64,000 nt of DNA from Colias croceus (lineage: Eukaryota; Arthropoda; Insecta; Lepidoptera; Pieridae): positions 12,501-76,500 of the forward strand of contig NC_059564.1 in NCBI RefSeq assembly GCF_905220415.1, in the 5' to 3' direction. Below, one piece after another: positions 49,247 to 62,841 of this stretch. The notes beneath the pieces are model-generated. The model did no database searches and was not told the origin of the DNA. It saw only the letters and a program-made list of their open reading frames with translations. The position numbers and the translations under genes are program-made. The number at the start of each line of letters is the position of its first letter. Position 1 is the first letter of the stretch.

Positions 49247-52200
49247 GACTTACAAAATTGCATATTCGAAAGCACTATACATGATTAAGAGTGAAGGTTA
49301 TAATATTCACTCACTATACGTCTTATAAGTTCTCTTTCAATCGTCTATACCTATAGAATTGTTTTTAAAAACCACCCACACCCTCAAACAGATTTGAATG
49401 CATTTCCACAAATTCACGTATAAAACCCCGTCTTTCGAGTGCTGAGCGAGCCGAAGCATCCCTCTTACGTCGAGGTTGAACATCTGCCGCGTCGGCGCGT
49501 GCGTCGGTTGTTACCTGCGCGAGATTTGCGCAGGTGGCCACAGGCTTGGGCGAGAAATGCTTCGCGTTCGTGAGGGGTTATGTTGGTATACTTGGTTCTG
49601 TGATTATATACCTACTGATAGAAGACCACTGATAGTTGCTATATGGTAGAAATATACTTATAACTATGCAGCATGGAGTAGGTACTCTATTTCCATAGGA
49701 TACTTTCAAGGTTTCAAAACATCGTTTTTATATATCTGCACAAGGATAACATCTCAAATCTCTCTAATAATTCATAAAACACCTTCAAGTATTTGATGAT
49801 TGTAAGTCTGTATTAAGAGAAATGTTCCGGGCATAAGACGATTTGGTATTTACTATACTAGGTACGTTTAAAAAGGATATGACCCACAATATTGGTTGCT
49901 CGATCATAATTGCTTTTAGTTTATTCATACAGCGCATTTAGGGCGAGGTACGTGCCTATACAGTATAGAGTACCTACACGATTCTATTACACGTTAGGTC
50001 CGTTGAATTTCACATGAATCAAATAACAATTAGCTACGTTTGATTTGTACCTGTAATTAATAACGAATGAATCGCGGCCCATTAACCGGCCACTGAATGG
50101 TTTGTGCCGGAGCGACGACTCGTGTATCGTGGTTCGACCGATTTTACTTTAATTGATTGGGAATTATTTATACCTATTGTATGCTTTTTCGTGGTGGCTT
50201 AAGATTCTGTCCCAAGAATTGGTGCTGTAGTGTTTTGTGCGTGATTGTATAGTTAGGCATAATATGGAAAATAGTTCCAAGGAAAATACTTGTAATGTGT
50301 CTTATCCATATGACATTCAATCGTTGAACATAAAATAATTATTAAAAACAGTTAAAATAAATTACATTTCGAAAAAATGCTACACGGACCTCATAGCCAA
50401 ATTGACAAATAAATCATAGCCCACATAGCCATAGTAAAACAAAAAAGGGCTTAATAGATTGTGTAAAGTGACCACGACCTGTGTCATGTACTAGATACTC
50501 TCGTATTAGGAGTGAGTACGTGCGCTTGTCCTCACTCCTCACTCAAATCACTCCATAAATAAGTTCCCCAAAAATATGTAAATAACAAACTTGGGAGTTG
50601 GTATAAAACGCTGCTAAAGTCTTACGCTTATAAAGCGGTTAACAATTAACTTTGTAAACAATTTTCATAATGGCCACACTCACGGTAGGGTTGCCGATCG
50701 ACTTATAAATAATGTTTTACGGACAGCCGATTTATGTTTTTGTATTTTAATGTGAAATAAATTTAAAAATAAAAATATTGCGTATTTTGCGTGAAGAACA
50801 AGATGTCCAAATTTCACGCGGTTTTATTCCAAATTTCATTTTAATCTTATACCTTAGCTACGTAATAAGTGCTTATTTTATAATTTTATTTTTGTAATAT
50901 GATAATCAATATTAGCAAGTTACTGTGACATTTAGTAACGTTCTTTCTGAATATCATTTCGCGGATTATTTACACATTAGATGGTATACAGTGCCATGTT
51001 TAATTTACCTATCCACACATAAAGGGACTATAGTAGGTCACAAACTTTCGCATTCACTAATCACATTCATAATATGCATATTACTATCTTATCTCAAGTT
51101 TGATGTTTTATGTAAAACGACTCATTAATGATTATTTAATCAATATTCATTTAGAGACAATCTGTGATATCTTTTTGTTCTGATGACCCTTCATGGTCAT
51201 CCGGTGATTATGACATATATCGTATGTTCCTAATCTTTTTACTTTGTTTTATATTTATCAGGTAATCGGGGTAATCGTGTAGCAAAATCTATCAGTCATG
51301 CTAATATCTACAACACTATATTTAAGAATAAAACGTCACTTATTAAAATATTCAAAGGATAAAACGTATTTTAACGGACTGATATCTCTGAAGAAACGAC
51401 GAAAGCTCACTTCACTATAAATACTGGTCGTAATGTAGAACAAAGTAAAAGAATAGCGGAGTCGTATTTACCCAATAAATACATCGTATCTCACAGGATA
51501 AAGTCGCCGTAAGTAATTACAAAGAGTATCTCCCGTTGATCCTTTCGTGCGATCGCCAGCCCTGTTCCCAGCGCCCAATCGCAAGGAGCGATCCCCTCCC
51601 AGCGCGCCGTCCCGCTCGCACGCGCGCTCTCGCTCGGTTGAAAGGGGGCGCGGCGCGGCAACGCCGCTTACACTTGATAAAGTTGTAAACTAAGATCATA
51701 CTTCGATTGTATTGGACAATTTGTTTTCAGATTTGTTCATTGTTCAGAATTTGAACACACTTTTTATCAGATGTTTTAGTTAATAATAAATTGTAGGTAA
51801 TTTAAAATTGTGCGGTATTTGGCTTGTTGGTGTCCATTTTTGATAAGATGTTTTAAACTAAATATGTTATAACGTCGGTCGTCAAAAATTAGCACAATAT
51901 TTTTTACGACCGACCGACGACGATTTTTTTTTTTTAGAAAATTTTTGTTATTTGTACTTCGTACATTGTAATTGACTACAAAACAGTTTTCAAAGCTTTT
52001 CCTTCAAGCAACATCACAATTCCCAACCCACGCAAGTTCGTACTTATTCTCTCAAAAGGTATACTTTTGCAACATTTTTCGTATATACTTTACTCCCATT
52101 GGTCCATCCGTGATGTTGTATTATAGTCTTATAGACTTCTCCTATAAATGCTCTATCAAAAACAAAAGGTGCCATAGGAACCAGCACTTCCTGATATTAG

Positions 52201-53389
52201 CGCAACACTGCAGCCACATGAAAGGATCATATCAGATTGTGAAGAATTGTTAATTTAAACTACAAATTAAGATAACCTTTTAGTTGAATGGACATTCAAT
52301 AATTATTCATCACGTATATCACAAGCTTGATTTTGAAAATACTATTAAAACTTATCCAATTTATAAGACTGACTTTTTGTTAGTTTTCCACAATGTTTCT
52401 TTGTGCTCATATATCAACGTGTACGTGATATTTTTATTTAATGAATAAGATTAAGTGACGTGAGTATCGTCACGTATATTGATCTATTTTGCGTTACTGT
52501 TAAATCAATTTATTGAAGAGTAAAATAAGCTATCAAAAGAATTTTGAATCGAGACACTCGAGTGCAGTGTCAAGAAGTTTAAAATTTTATTTAATTTTGC
52601 GTAATATTTTTAATAATAATGCTACATATATATCTTTGGAAATAGCTTTTCTTTTGACTGACTGTTTAACCTCACGCATTGCCAAAAAGTCTGTTGCTAT
52701 CGTAAACGCAAACAATTTTTAGTGTTTCCTTCAAATTTACTCATTCATAGTCATATTACCTATATTGTTACAATTCTTTAACTATCTTCAACTAATAAGT
52801 TCTGTTACAATATTATAATCTAACGTAAAACTGACTACGTAGTAGGTAGTTAAAAGAAAAAACTGTAAAAATAACCACAAATAGCACTCCAACGTAAGTA
52901 TTATATAGTTTGTAAAAACCATTTCAATGTTTACTACAAGTCCGTAGATCGCGAAGCTCCGCTGAAAATAAAAAAGTTGTTTGAAACTTTAACCTCATTA
53001 TTGTTACGTTGTGCGCCGAAGCGGCAACGTCGCCCGCGCTCGAGGGTTGCCTGCCGCGAGAGAGCTTTGTGTGCTCAAAGTTAGGGAAATTTAATAAAAT
53101 ACGAACTACAAAGTACACTATCAATATGTCTGTATAATCATAGGTTCAGAAAGATTGTAGCACTGTGCTAATTAATTGTTTTATCTTGTGCTGATTATAA
53201 TAGTTATCACTATTAGTGAAGATAATAATAGATTCGACTAGGTATAACAAAACTCAAAACTTTCCAATTTTTCTGGTATCTTTTCAAATGCAATTGATAA
53301 CGAAATAATAATTTACATTAAGAATTTAACTGATTTGTTGATTTGTTCGTTCTCTCATCGTAGAATTTGAACATAAAGTTGGGAAAATG
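49247..53389 (+). other. Intron sequence; small hairpin at 51875-51920, no gene seen
   Basis: AT-rich. CGGTCGTCAAAAA and TTTTTACGACCG form an imperfect hairpin at about 51875-51920. GC-rich patches lie at about 49440-49560, 51550-51660 and 53010-53060. Confidence 0.4.
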
Positions 53390-53562
53390 ATAACACGGCT
53401 GGCAACTCGAGCACGAAGTGAGCGGCGGTCGCCAGTTGGCCATGGGTTTTCATTGACAGCGGATGTCATTACGCGCGCCGTTTCGCGCCAATTTTGAAAA
53501 GTTTTTTTATAAAAGTGTTGTGTTAACGTGATACACTTGTGTGTTTGTTTGGTTGTCTATGG
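53390..53562 (+). promoter_or_regulatory. Candidate promoter with a short non-coding first exon
   Basis: A GC-rich segment carries TTTCGCGCC (E2F-like, 53481-53489), then TTTGAA, then TATAAAA (53508-53514). About 50 bp further is a good donor, CTATG|GTAAGA, at 53561/53562. This order fits an untranslated first exon of the same gene, but nothing proves transcription. Confidence 0.3.
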
Positions 53563-54832
53563 TAAGAATAGTGCTGTGAATGGTGTATATCCAGGATATA
53601 TAAATACGTTGTGGATTATTGTACGTCTGTACTCTGTATTTTAATAATTCTAAATAGCGGCACGGTGAGTTCGTAGCGTGAAAATAACTTTAGATAGCCA
53701 ACGTTTAGAAAAGTTTTGTAAAAAAAGGAAAAAATATTGTAAAATATTTTCGCGCTCTTCATAATTAATTCATTTTTGTTAATTTATTGATAGTTGATAC
53801 TGTGATTTTAAACACGCGTGATGATTCAATAATGATTAGATTTCCTTTGATGGATCAAATTATAAGTATAATTTGCGATCATTACTTTACATTTAACAAA
53901 GTAATTTATGATACACTATTAATGTGCGCATCTTATGCAACATAATATCTTATGAATGTTACTAAATAAAACAATATTATTTTATAAAAAAAATGAACGT
54001 AAAACAAAAAGTTCAGTAGCTTTCAATATAATAATAATTGAATAACATCCGATTTTATTCATATATTTGAGCCTGTGGATGGAGAATTTGAACTAATGAT
54101 TACAAAGGATTCAGTCTCTGGACCGTTTATAACAACTTTTTAACCATTAATTTAACTTTTCGCATTTTGTCGGCAATAAATCTGACGCCAACTTATCCGA
54201 TAACTTTCCGCAGTGGTCCCGTGGTTACGGCTTAAGGCATTTTAGGTGAATAGGAAATGTAGGAAACGTAAAGATATACGAATGAATTAAATTTTGTTGG
54301 TAAATTTAACCGATATAAAAAAGCGAATAATTCATGAAACAATATTGGTTGAAGATAATATATTTATCTGCACCGCATCCTTCAAATAAAATTACTGCAT
54401 GGAAGGACATACCTACTAAAAATATTATAATTGTTTTCTATGAATGCTTTGAAGGACCAAATACATAACCGAAGGACCTATTTGACAGAATATGAACAAT
54501 ATCAATTTATTTTTGTTCCAGTTCATTCTGTATATGTATCTTTCCGTCACTTTATAACATACGAATAAATTTTGACATAAATGTTGTAAATTATTGTCAC
54601 TACATGGCATTAACCCAATAAGGTGGACACACCTATGGCTGTTTAATGAGATTATGAGATATAATGAGTTGCATAACCACCTGTTGGATGTGAGCCGCAC
54701 ATTGTTTTTAAATCAATGACGTAGTTTTATAAGCTAGGTTATCGTGGAATAACATTGATTATACATATACCCGCTGCGGAATTAGAAACAGTTGTAGCAA
54801 TTCAATTAAATGAGGTTTGATGTGAGGCAACT

Positions 54833-54976
54833 ATGGAGTTTCTTGCCGATTCTTCTCCATAGATACTGCTTTCCGAATCGGTGGTAAATGTTAAAAATAT
54901 GTATTGACGTTTCAAAAGTGCTTCTCGAAGAAGTCTAATTGAATAAATAAATGTTTGAGTTTGAGTTTGAGTTTGA
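54833..54976 (+). mobile_element. LINE 3' end with TTTGAG tail
   Basis: ATGGAGTTTCTTGCCGATTC, TTCCGAATCGGTGGTAAATG and GAAGAAGTCTAATTGAATAA are followed by TTTGAG repeats. An inverted relative is at 33003-33110. Confidence 0.65.
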
Positions 54977-56640
54977 ACAAAGATTATTTGAAGGTAATTA
55001 AAGATGAGATTTTGCGCTGAAGAACTGAAAAATTACATGTTATGACAAACAATTTCTGATATTACACGTTCCACAATGACTGAAATGCCTAACGAGGTTA
55101 TTTTTTTGCATTTATCGTCCTATAGAAATGTTTACAAATGCTTTTTTGTATCACAAAGAAACGGTCCATTCAGTCATAAAACGTGTTGAGATTACGCTAC
55201 TATTTGATGTAGTACATCTGTGTGGAGACCAGTTAAGTACCATAACCCTGGTGACACCAAAAATACAGGGCAAGATTGTACCCAATGTGCTGACTCAAGA
55301 ATTAGAAAGGACACAATAGTACAATTTCTTTGTTACAATTAAGTCGGCTCGCGCCACGTCAGCCGCACAGGGCGAATGAATATTTTATTAGATCGCGAAT
55401 AAAAATCGATTGCGTACAAGATACCTAATTACAGAGCTGGAGGAATTGCAGCCGCTATTAGAAGCACATAAATTGGTAGCTGCAAAGAAAGTCTGTATTA
55501 TTTGCCTCATATTACGTGCGCTTTTATTTGATTTACGTAGGGTTTGTATCATTTGAAATGAAATGATGTGTAATTTTTACATATTGTCCTCAGAATTTAC
55601 TACTTCAATAGAAAATAGATTTGAACTATCTTATAAAGTGTAGCGTGAAACGTGTTTAGCCATTAATTTGGCTTAGCAATATTTTATCCATGACCTAAAC
55701 TCTTATAATAAGCCGAAGTACCTCGCTATAGATAAATAGACTGATGATGACCGAACAGACGTTAATCATCAATGAGTTTGCGAATATGACCCAGTTCGCA
55801 CAATAGCAAGTACATATATAACAGACGCCGTTTCAGTACGTTTAAAAGCATTATTGCATTCAATAAAACTATGACTAGGTATTTATTTGCAGAAAACTTC
55901 CGATAATTCCAATATTCATATATTGACGATTTTCTTGATTTTCCTCGAAACCTGAATTGGCTTAGTAGACGAGTATCCGCTGGGAATCGAATCTGGTATT
56001 GTTTGGTGATCGGTAAAATCGTCTGTTTGTAAGATGGACGAGCCGTGAATAGTAAGCGCAGCTAATGCCTTATTGATGTCCACCTTGTTCCCAGAATTGG
56101 GAAATTGCGGATTATAATATTTATTTATTCGACTAGACTTCCTTTATAAGTTATAACTGCTTTAGAATCATCCAAATACAGAAAAAAAAAGAAGAATAAT
56201 GAGAAGATCTGGTAAATCTATAGTTGCTTGTGTTCTATTTGAAAATAGTGATTCTATTTTTCCTTCGTCGTATTATATTGGCCAGGAAGGTCCACTTATA
56301 TGAGTTGTGCAGAAACGTTAAATTAATTATCATAATAATATATCGCTTATCATGAATTTAACCTCATCGTATATCTACAAACTTCGTACAAACCTATATT
56401 GTATTGTTGAAAAGATATCCTCCGATCTCACGAACGATAAGATATTCTTCTGTTTTGGTACTATGTACTTCTAAATCAATGAAGCAATAACGCATTTTTA
56501 GCTGCATTCAATAAATGGCTCGCATATGCCTGTGATAAGGTTAAATGCCAGAATCAAAATATGTGGGTTAAACATTTTGAGCACTTCTTGTCAAATGTTT
56601 TTAAGTAAATATTAAAGGTATAGGTCCCCTTTTTGTGAAA
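54977..56640 (+). other. Intron sequence; no feature seen
   Basis: AT-rich, without a supportable gene. Confidence 0.4.
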
Positions 56641-56770
56641 TTAAAGGGAAAGTGCAATTACCCCCTTACCGGATGGCCTTACACAATGCGGGTGTCGGGT
56701 TCAATTCCCGTAAGGTGACACGAGCAGTTCGTGAGACATCCGTTATGCGACATCCGTTTTGATTTGTGAC
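56641..56770 (+). mobile_element. Possible tRNA-derived SINE
   Basis: The B box-like TCGGGTTCAATTCCCG is clear. The A box is weak, so this is tentative. Confidence 0.35.
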
Positions 56771-59700
56771 CTTACAGGTAATCAGCTTAAACTTGAATGG
56801 TTGATGTATTGAATAATTTTTCGGGACGCGTGGGAGACCTTCAGTGTCACTATGTTCACAAAAGAATTTTTCATTGAAAGCTGATATCTATTTTGTCATC
56901 ATTTTTGAACTTCTTATTCTGTCTTCGTACAAATACTTCTTAATTCTTAACATATTTTATTTGTACCGGGCTCATTGTAAGGCCAGGAGACTCGCCAGTT
57001 TTTTTAAGAAAAAAAAATAGTTACAAAGTAGTCAATAGCAATCACGACCAATGTCTAGGGAACGCGGAAAACTTTTCTCCTCGTACCGCAAGCGATTGTA
57101 ATGCAGCCAGCGGGCGCATACATGATTCATCCCGCGAACCCCGCGGATTCCTGCATTAATCGTGTCCTCAGTGAACGGCTATCTCACATCTCATTGACGC
57201 ACCGGAATACAAATGTGTTGGCAGTTACACTCTTGTGCTATCGTTTTCTATACTTTTTTTGACGTGCATCGTGCTAGTGGATATTTTTTGCCATTAGGAC
57301 ATGCCAGTTGCCAGTTGCCAATTTCAATTATGATTGGCCAGGAATGGATAAGTGGGCAGAATATGCTGTATTTACCTTAGATTACGTATACTCACTTACT
57401 GCTGGTAAAATAGAAATTATACCATGGATATGAGCTATCACAGCTAATAATAATCAAGGAGTAAATAATAATCGTCTTGTAAGATTCCTGAAACTGGGGA
57501 GAAATTGAATGCAATACACATTGATTATCACCACTATAATCATTATCTTAGCTGATGGCTTATTTCAAAATACTTTATCCGAAAATTTAAACAAATTAAC
57601 ACTTTAATAAAATAAATTTAACAGAAGATCGCGTTATCTCATTTGGTCTGTGACCGTCGTGGGAAGCTATAAAACAATCAATTTCCATGGTTCACGCATT
57701 GCAGATGGAATATTACCGTTCGGTCGTTAGTGTATATAGTTTAGTATGCAGGAATGCGGTGCACGGCGAGTGATTGCGGCGACGTACTGTCTGCTGGCCG
57801 CTGTAGGCCGGCGTCGTACGCGCGGCCCACTGCTTGCGAGTAGCGGTGACGGTGGTGCTTGTAGGCTGCAGGATTAGGTTCATGACGTCCGCGTCCGTAA
57901 TGCGATTGTTACAAGCGTTTTTGTGACAGAGTTGTTTAGTTGGTTTCGGAAGTTATTTTATTTTTATGTACAGCTAACTTTTGCTTTAATTTTAGGAATG
58001 TTGTGTTAAATGATTATATTTCTCGAGTTAAATGTTAATTTGGGGTGTTTTGGTTAGTACGATTCCGCATGACTGCGACTCTTCTTAGATAGAATACCCG
58101 AAAGCGTTTATAAAATTCCACAAAGCCACTTAAACTTGGCCCCCCCACAAGCGGTCGGTGCGGTGAGCCGTCGCGCGTGTGTCTGCCCTTACCGCTGTGC
58201 ACTCGCAATAAGTGAATAATCAGCGGAATGCGCTTTGTTGCACGACATCTCATATTTGCTTCAGAGAAATATTATGTAGTATTCGTTTTCATTGATAAAT
58301 ATAGAACATTTTTTGTGCGGATACTGTTATTATGTATAGGTAAGATCGAGTTCCAATCGCGTAGAGTAAGAAATTACCTGCAAGTGCTTAATTTTTATAG
58401 AATTAATTGACCTCACAATAAAATTATTTAAATACTCCTGTAATAACTAGTTATGTTTATCAATTTCGATGGCTAAATGGCCAGGCTACGAATAAGTACA
58501 TAGTAACTACGTATTCGTAAGTGGATAAGTAGGTACATACTTGATAGGCAAACGAAGGACATTTCCTACGGAAGATTTTTGCTCTCATGTTAAAAACTAC
58601 ATTAATATATTTTATAATTAATGACATCAATTCGATCTCCGATCAAGTAGAAGGAAAACCAACGAAGCATATAAACATGTGTATCGTCTGTGCGAACTAC
58701 GCGTCACATTAGTTTATGGCACAAACAGAGCTATAAACTGTTAGTGTGTTATGTCAACAATACTGTCTGGTCTGGTGTGTGGAGGCGCGGATGGATCCTG
58801 TGTTGTGATTGCCAGCAGCTGATCGGGGCGGGGTGGGTGACCTTGACCGCGGCGCCACCTGTCACTCGCCGACAACCACCGATGGCTTTTGGAACACGTG
58901 TTTTTGGGAAAGCGTTTGGCGACCGCTTTAGTGGCTCTGCTCGAATGGATCTATCGTTAAGAATTATTATGCCTATAGCTTGTTTGTGTAGTCGTTGGTA
59001 GCCATATTGTTGAACATGTTCATGATGTATATATGTCGATAATGATAGGTTCAGCTAGAATGCTAGATGAAGACTATGAAAATATGAAGACTAACGTTTC
59101 TTTGAAATTGAGAAAGGCAGTCATATTAATAAAAGAATTATCATACCTCTACCCTTTTCCGTAATGTAAATATTATTGTCCTATCCATTGAAAATGTATT
59201 CAATAAAATATGTAAACTTACACTAGATAAAATTCCACTCCCCTTGACACAGCTGTCTCGTTTAGTTAAAGGATGCAATTGTTGATTTAAAATATGTACT
59301 TTATAGATCCTGGGCACTTTCAACATTATCCGTGATTGAGTAAAAGTTGTCGCATAATGTGACGTGTGGACTGAAGGTACCGCGCTCTCCGCTAAGGGCC
59401 GCGGCACGTTAACGGTCCGCCGCAATAAGATGCTAATTAAATCAACTGATTTTAATGAAACGAGCGGCACGAGGAGGTTTCACAAAAAGAACTAAATAAA
59501 TATAATCATAAATCCGGGTCAGAATCGTAAAGGTGCACGCGACGGGCATCGAACCGGTCGCTGGGCGCAGCTGCCGGGCAGGTGCGCGCCGCTGATGCAA
59601 TGCGTGTGTGCGTACAGGTCTCGTACCTGTGGCCCTGGGCTGCAGACCAGCGAGGAGATTAGCGAGCAGAACCTAGCTCAGTTTCTCCTACGTTTGTAAG

Positions 59701-60764
59701 AGAAAGCCTGAAATATTGAACGTCATTAAGTAATGAGAATTGACTTATCTGGAGTTAAAACAGCTGTAAATATATGTATAATGTAAAATATATATGTTAA
59801 AATCTTATTATTGCCTTCGAACCATCTTTTCTTGAGTAACATACGTTTATCGTATTAGTTGGAAGATTCATAATATATTCTACTACCACATGAGCTATCT
59901 TCTCAACCAACACACATAACGAAGTAAGCGATCGATTTGATGGTCAATAGTTATCACCACACCTCCGTCACAAGTGCACATACAAAACGCATCCCTCTGA
60001 AACGGTGGGTAACAGTATCCTCGGTTTTTGCGCGTTTGGGCGCGCCCCGGGACCACCCGCGCCGTAACCCTACCCGCCACCTACCACGACGATCACTACA
60101 CAGTACCCACATAGCTGTGTTGTCATCGTTGCGACTTGCGATCATTATTACTAAATATCGTTGGAAAAGACTTCAATAACAAAAGACAAAGAATAAATTT
60201 ATTTGTACATCCAGCACTTCTGTTTGAATTCGTATTCAATAACAGCTGTTGTTATCTTAATAAAATCAAAACAAAACTGCTGTAGGTACTTCTACCTGAT
60301 CCGTTATTCTTAAAAATAATGAGAAGTAATGCTATATTTTTCTAGCGATACCTTGTTTAAAATATATTAGTGTATGTTATGATAGAAAACAAGCTGCATT
60401 ATTGAAACATTTACTATTTATTAATAAAGCAGCGCAAGCGCAGCCGCGCGGCCACTTACATCTGGTCACTACAAAATGAAAATAATTTCATTTATACCTT
60501 CACAATTAAATGCCTATAAAATAATCAGTCAAGTATCCAGGTATGCGTCAGCTCAGTAATCTAAACAATTTTACCTCTTCGCGAGCAAGTAGCAACGTTC
60601 ACATATAAGGTAACTCGCGCTATTGACATTTTTTCCTCAATTAAGATAAAAAGTACTGCATGTAATTAGTGGCCACATTATCGATGTACTAAAATTTTAT
60701 GTGTGTCGAAATTAAGTGACGTTAATTACTTATTTAAAATGAATAAATTTTATAATAATAAAAA
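56771..60764 (+). other. Intron or upstream sequence with several GC-rich islands
   Basis: Islands lie at about 57050-57150, 57750-57890, 58140-58200, 58790-58880 and 59530-59660. No splice-supported coding sequence was found. They are candidates for regulatory DNA. Confidence 0.35.
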
Positions 60765-60980
60765 GTGTGAAGTCCCGTGTCCCCGTAGTGGGGTAAGGGT
60801 CAGATGCATTATGCATACATCTGTTTCACTGATCGATTTTCTTTAGGGACAAGTAGGTAATCAGCCTTCTGTGTCCTACCAGACCGAGACATTTTTTTTT
60901 CTTCGTCTCCATCGGGAATCGAACCCAGGACCCCTCGGTTCTACGCTCACGCGTCAACCACTGTACCAAGGAGTTGCTTA
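60765..60980 (-). mobile_element. tRNA-derived SINE, minus orientation
   Basis: On the minus strand the A box TGGTACAGTGG and the B box GGTTCGATTCC both fit the pol III consensus exactly. The body runs through ATGTCTCGGTCTGGTAGGAC to a tail near 60765. This is a typical lepidopteran SINE of about 215 bp. Confidence 0.8.
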
Positions 60981-62047
60981 TACTATTCCTCTTCAATCTA
61001 GCCATAATAAGTATTATATAATAGTGTCTTCACGGATAAAGTGAATATCGAATTTGGGGAATCAAGTGTCGTTGTTGTGTTATCGATACAGTTAAAAATA
61101 GAGTATATTCTTCAATATAATGTAGTTTCTTGTAAAAAGAAACCATATAATGACCTTACCGGGTGTTCTTTCTGGGAAACATTTGGCGAGCGTGGCGTGT
61201 ATCATACAAAACTTGAACTTTTGAGTGATATTTATTTTATTCATATTATGATGTATTTGCATGAATTGCAAATTATAAAATAATCGTAGAACGTATATAA
61301 AGATGCTGTTATTTACGATAGTTTCACTTATATACTTAGTATATACAAAATTAGAATATCGTAACTCACATTGCAATACGATACATCCAATATCAATAAT
61401 AATATGTAAAATATAAATTAAATTACCTTTTATTTTTAAAAATTTACTCTAGAAGTTTTGTGGAAAAAGAAAAGTTGTAGCGTTAAAATAAAATTGACGT
61501 TTTTACCGACTTTATGTAATTTAATTTCTTAGCATTTATTTATTCCGTTTTTCACTAAAAGTAGTTATAGGTATCATGTACATGTGGTTTTTATTTGTTG
61601 CTTTCATCACTCGGCAACATTTAAAAATCAGCTGTTCCATCCCATATAAATACATTGACAAAGAAAGTGTCGACGCTACCTGCTTTCTCTTTGTCCCCGA
61701 TTCGATTCCCAGGACGCTAGAGTTACGGGACGGGGGTGCAAGGTGTTAAATACTTACCTGAAAGTACGTAATGCATTAAAGTAGTTATTATTTTTTATTT
61801 GTCGTGATTTCAACCGTGAGCGCTTTTGAAGTGAGAAATTTCATCTGTGTTATACCTTGTTTGATATAACCACTTAATAAAATATGGATTACATTATTTC
61901 AAAACATTTCCGAAATTAAACCGCTTTTTACATACGAAAAGAAAGATACGTGATATGTGACGACAGCCCATCACACATCACATCACACAGATCACAACAC
62001 GTATCCAACCTGATGTTTTTTCTCGGTTCTTATTTGCACACTTTTTA
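60981..62047 (+). other. Upstream sequence; no feature seen
   Basis: AT-rich. An isolated B box-like GATTCGATTCCC is at about 61699-61710 without an A box. Confidence 0.4.
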
Positions 62048-62296
62048 ACCGACTTCAAAAAAAGGAGGAGGTTATCAATTCGGCCGGTATGTTTTTTTTT
62101 TATATGTATGTACACCGATTACTCCGAGGTTTCTGAACCGATCTACGTGATTCTTTTTTTGTTCGATGCGGGATGGTGTCGAATTGATCCCATAAAAATT
62201 TTATTCGGATAGGCCCAGTAGTTTTTATTTTATGGGCATTTTTGCAAGTGCAAGTTTGAAGTCGGTTGTTTTTAACGCAGTAATCACTTGTATATT
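62048..62296 (+). repeat. Second copy of the 32736-33002 dispersed repeat
   Basis: The same boxes occur in the same order (AACCGACTTC, GGAGGAGGTTATCAATTCGG, GAAGTCGGTTGTTTTTAACG). Differences are a few substitutions and one deletion of about 18 bp. Confidence 0.75.
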
Positions 62297-62725
62297 TTAT
62301 CAACCGTTTAAATTTAGAGCAACGAAAATTAAAATATACATCAAATTATAAAAGTGAGAATACTCTTGAAACAATTTTGTTTAACAATAAACTTATAATT
62401 ATAACACTGGGCGAGACTAATAGACGGTTGATGTTTACATTTATAAGAGATCGAGATTTGACTTTGAAGTGCTATTTTTAACATCACATAGTAGTTGCGA
62501 CTACGTAGACGTTTAGATTCATCGATTTACACTTAAATTTATTTTAAAACACCCCATCGCATACTTTAGAAAAAAACGTGAATTAACTAAGATTATTTCC
62601 ACGACGAACTCCAACCACTGTCGCTAGTTAATAATAAAATCATGATTGATCTAATCATTTGTTTCATTAGGTTACTTCAAATTCATTGAACTTTAGGAGT
62701 GTATATCCAAACTTTAGATCTGTGA

Positions 62726-62841
62726 TATAAATAAGTTATTAACACAGTGCAACACGAAATACAACGAACGAACAGTGAACATAAAACAAACAAAATGTGC
62801 AAGTGAACACGTAATAATGTCAAAGTGTAAACACAAAGGGG
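62726..62841 (+). promoter_or_regulatory. TATA box and leader of the alternative first exon
   Basis: TATAAATA at 62726-62733 is followed by an A-rich leader. Two upstream ORFs precede the main start: 62795-62806 (three codons and TGA) and 62817-62858, which overlaps the main ATG out of frame. Two in-frame TAA codons at 62812-62817 fix 62842 as the first possible start. Confidence 0.55.

Noticed and set aside
58690..59001. 103-codon plus-strand frame
   Set aside because: It passes through a GC-rich island without any domain or splice support; composition is enough to explain it.
59535..59560. tRNA-like B box on the minus strand (GGTTCGATGCCC)
   Set aside because: No A box at the right distance and no cloverleaf.
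61699..61710. Isolated B box-like GATTCGATTCCC
   Set aside because: No A box or SINE body found around it.
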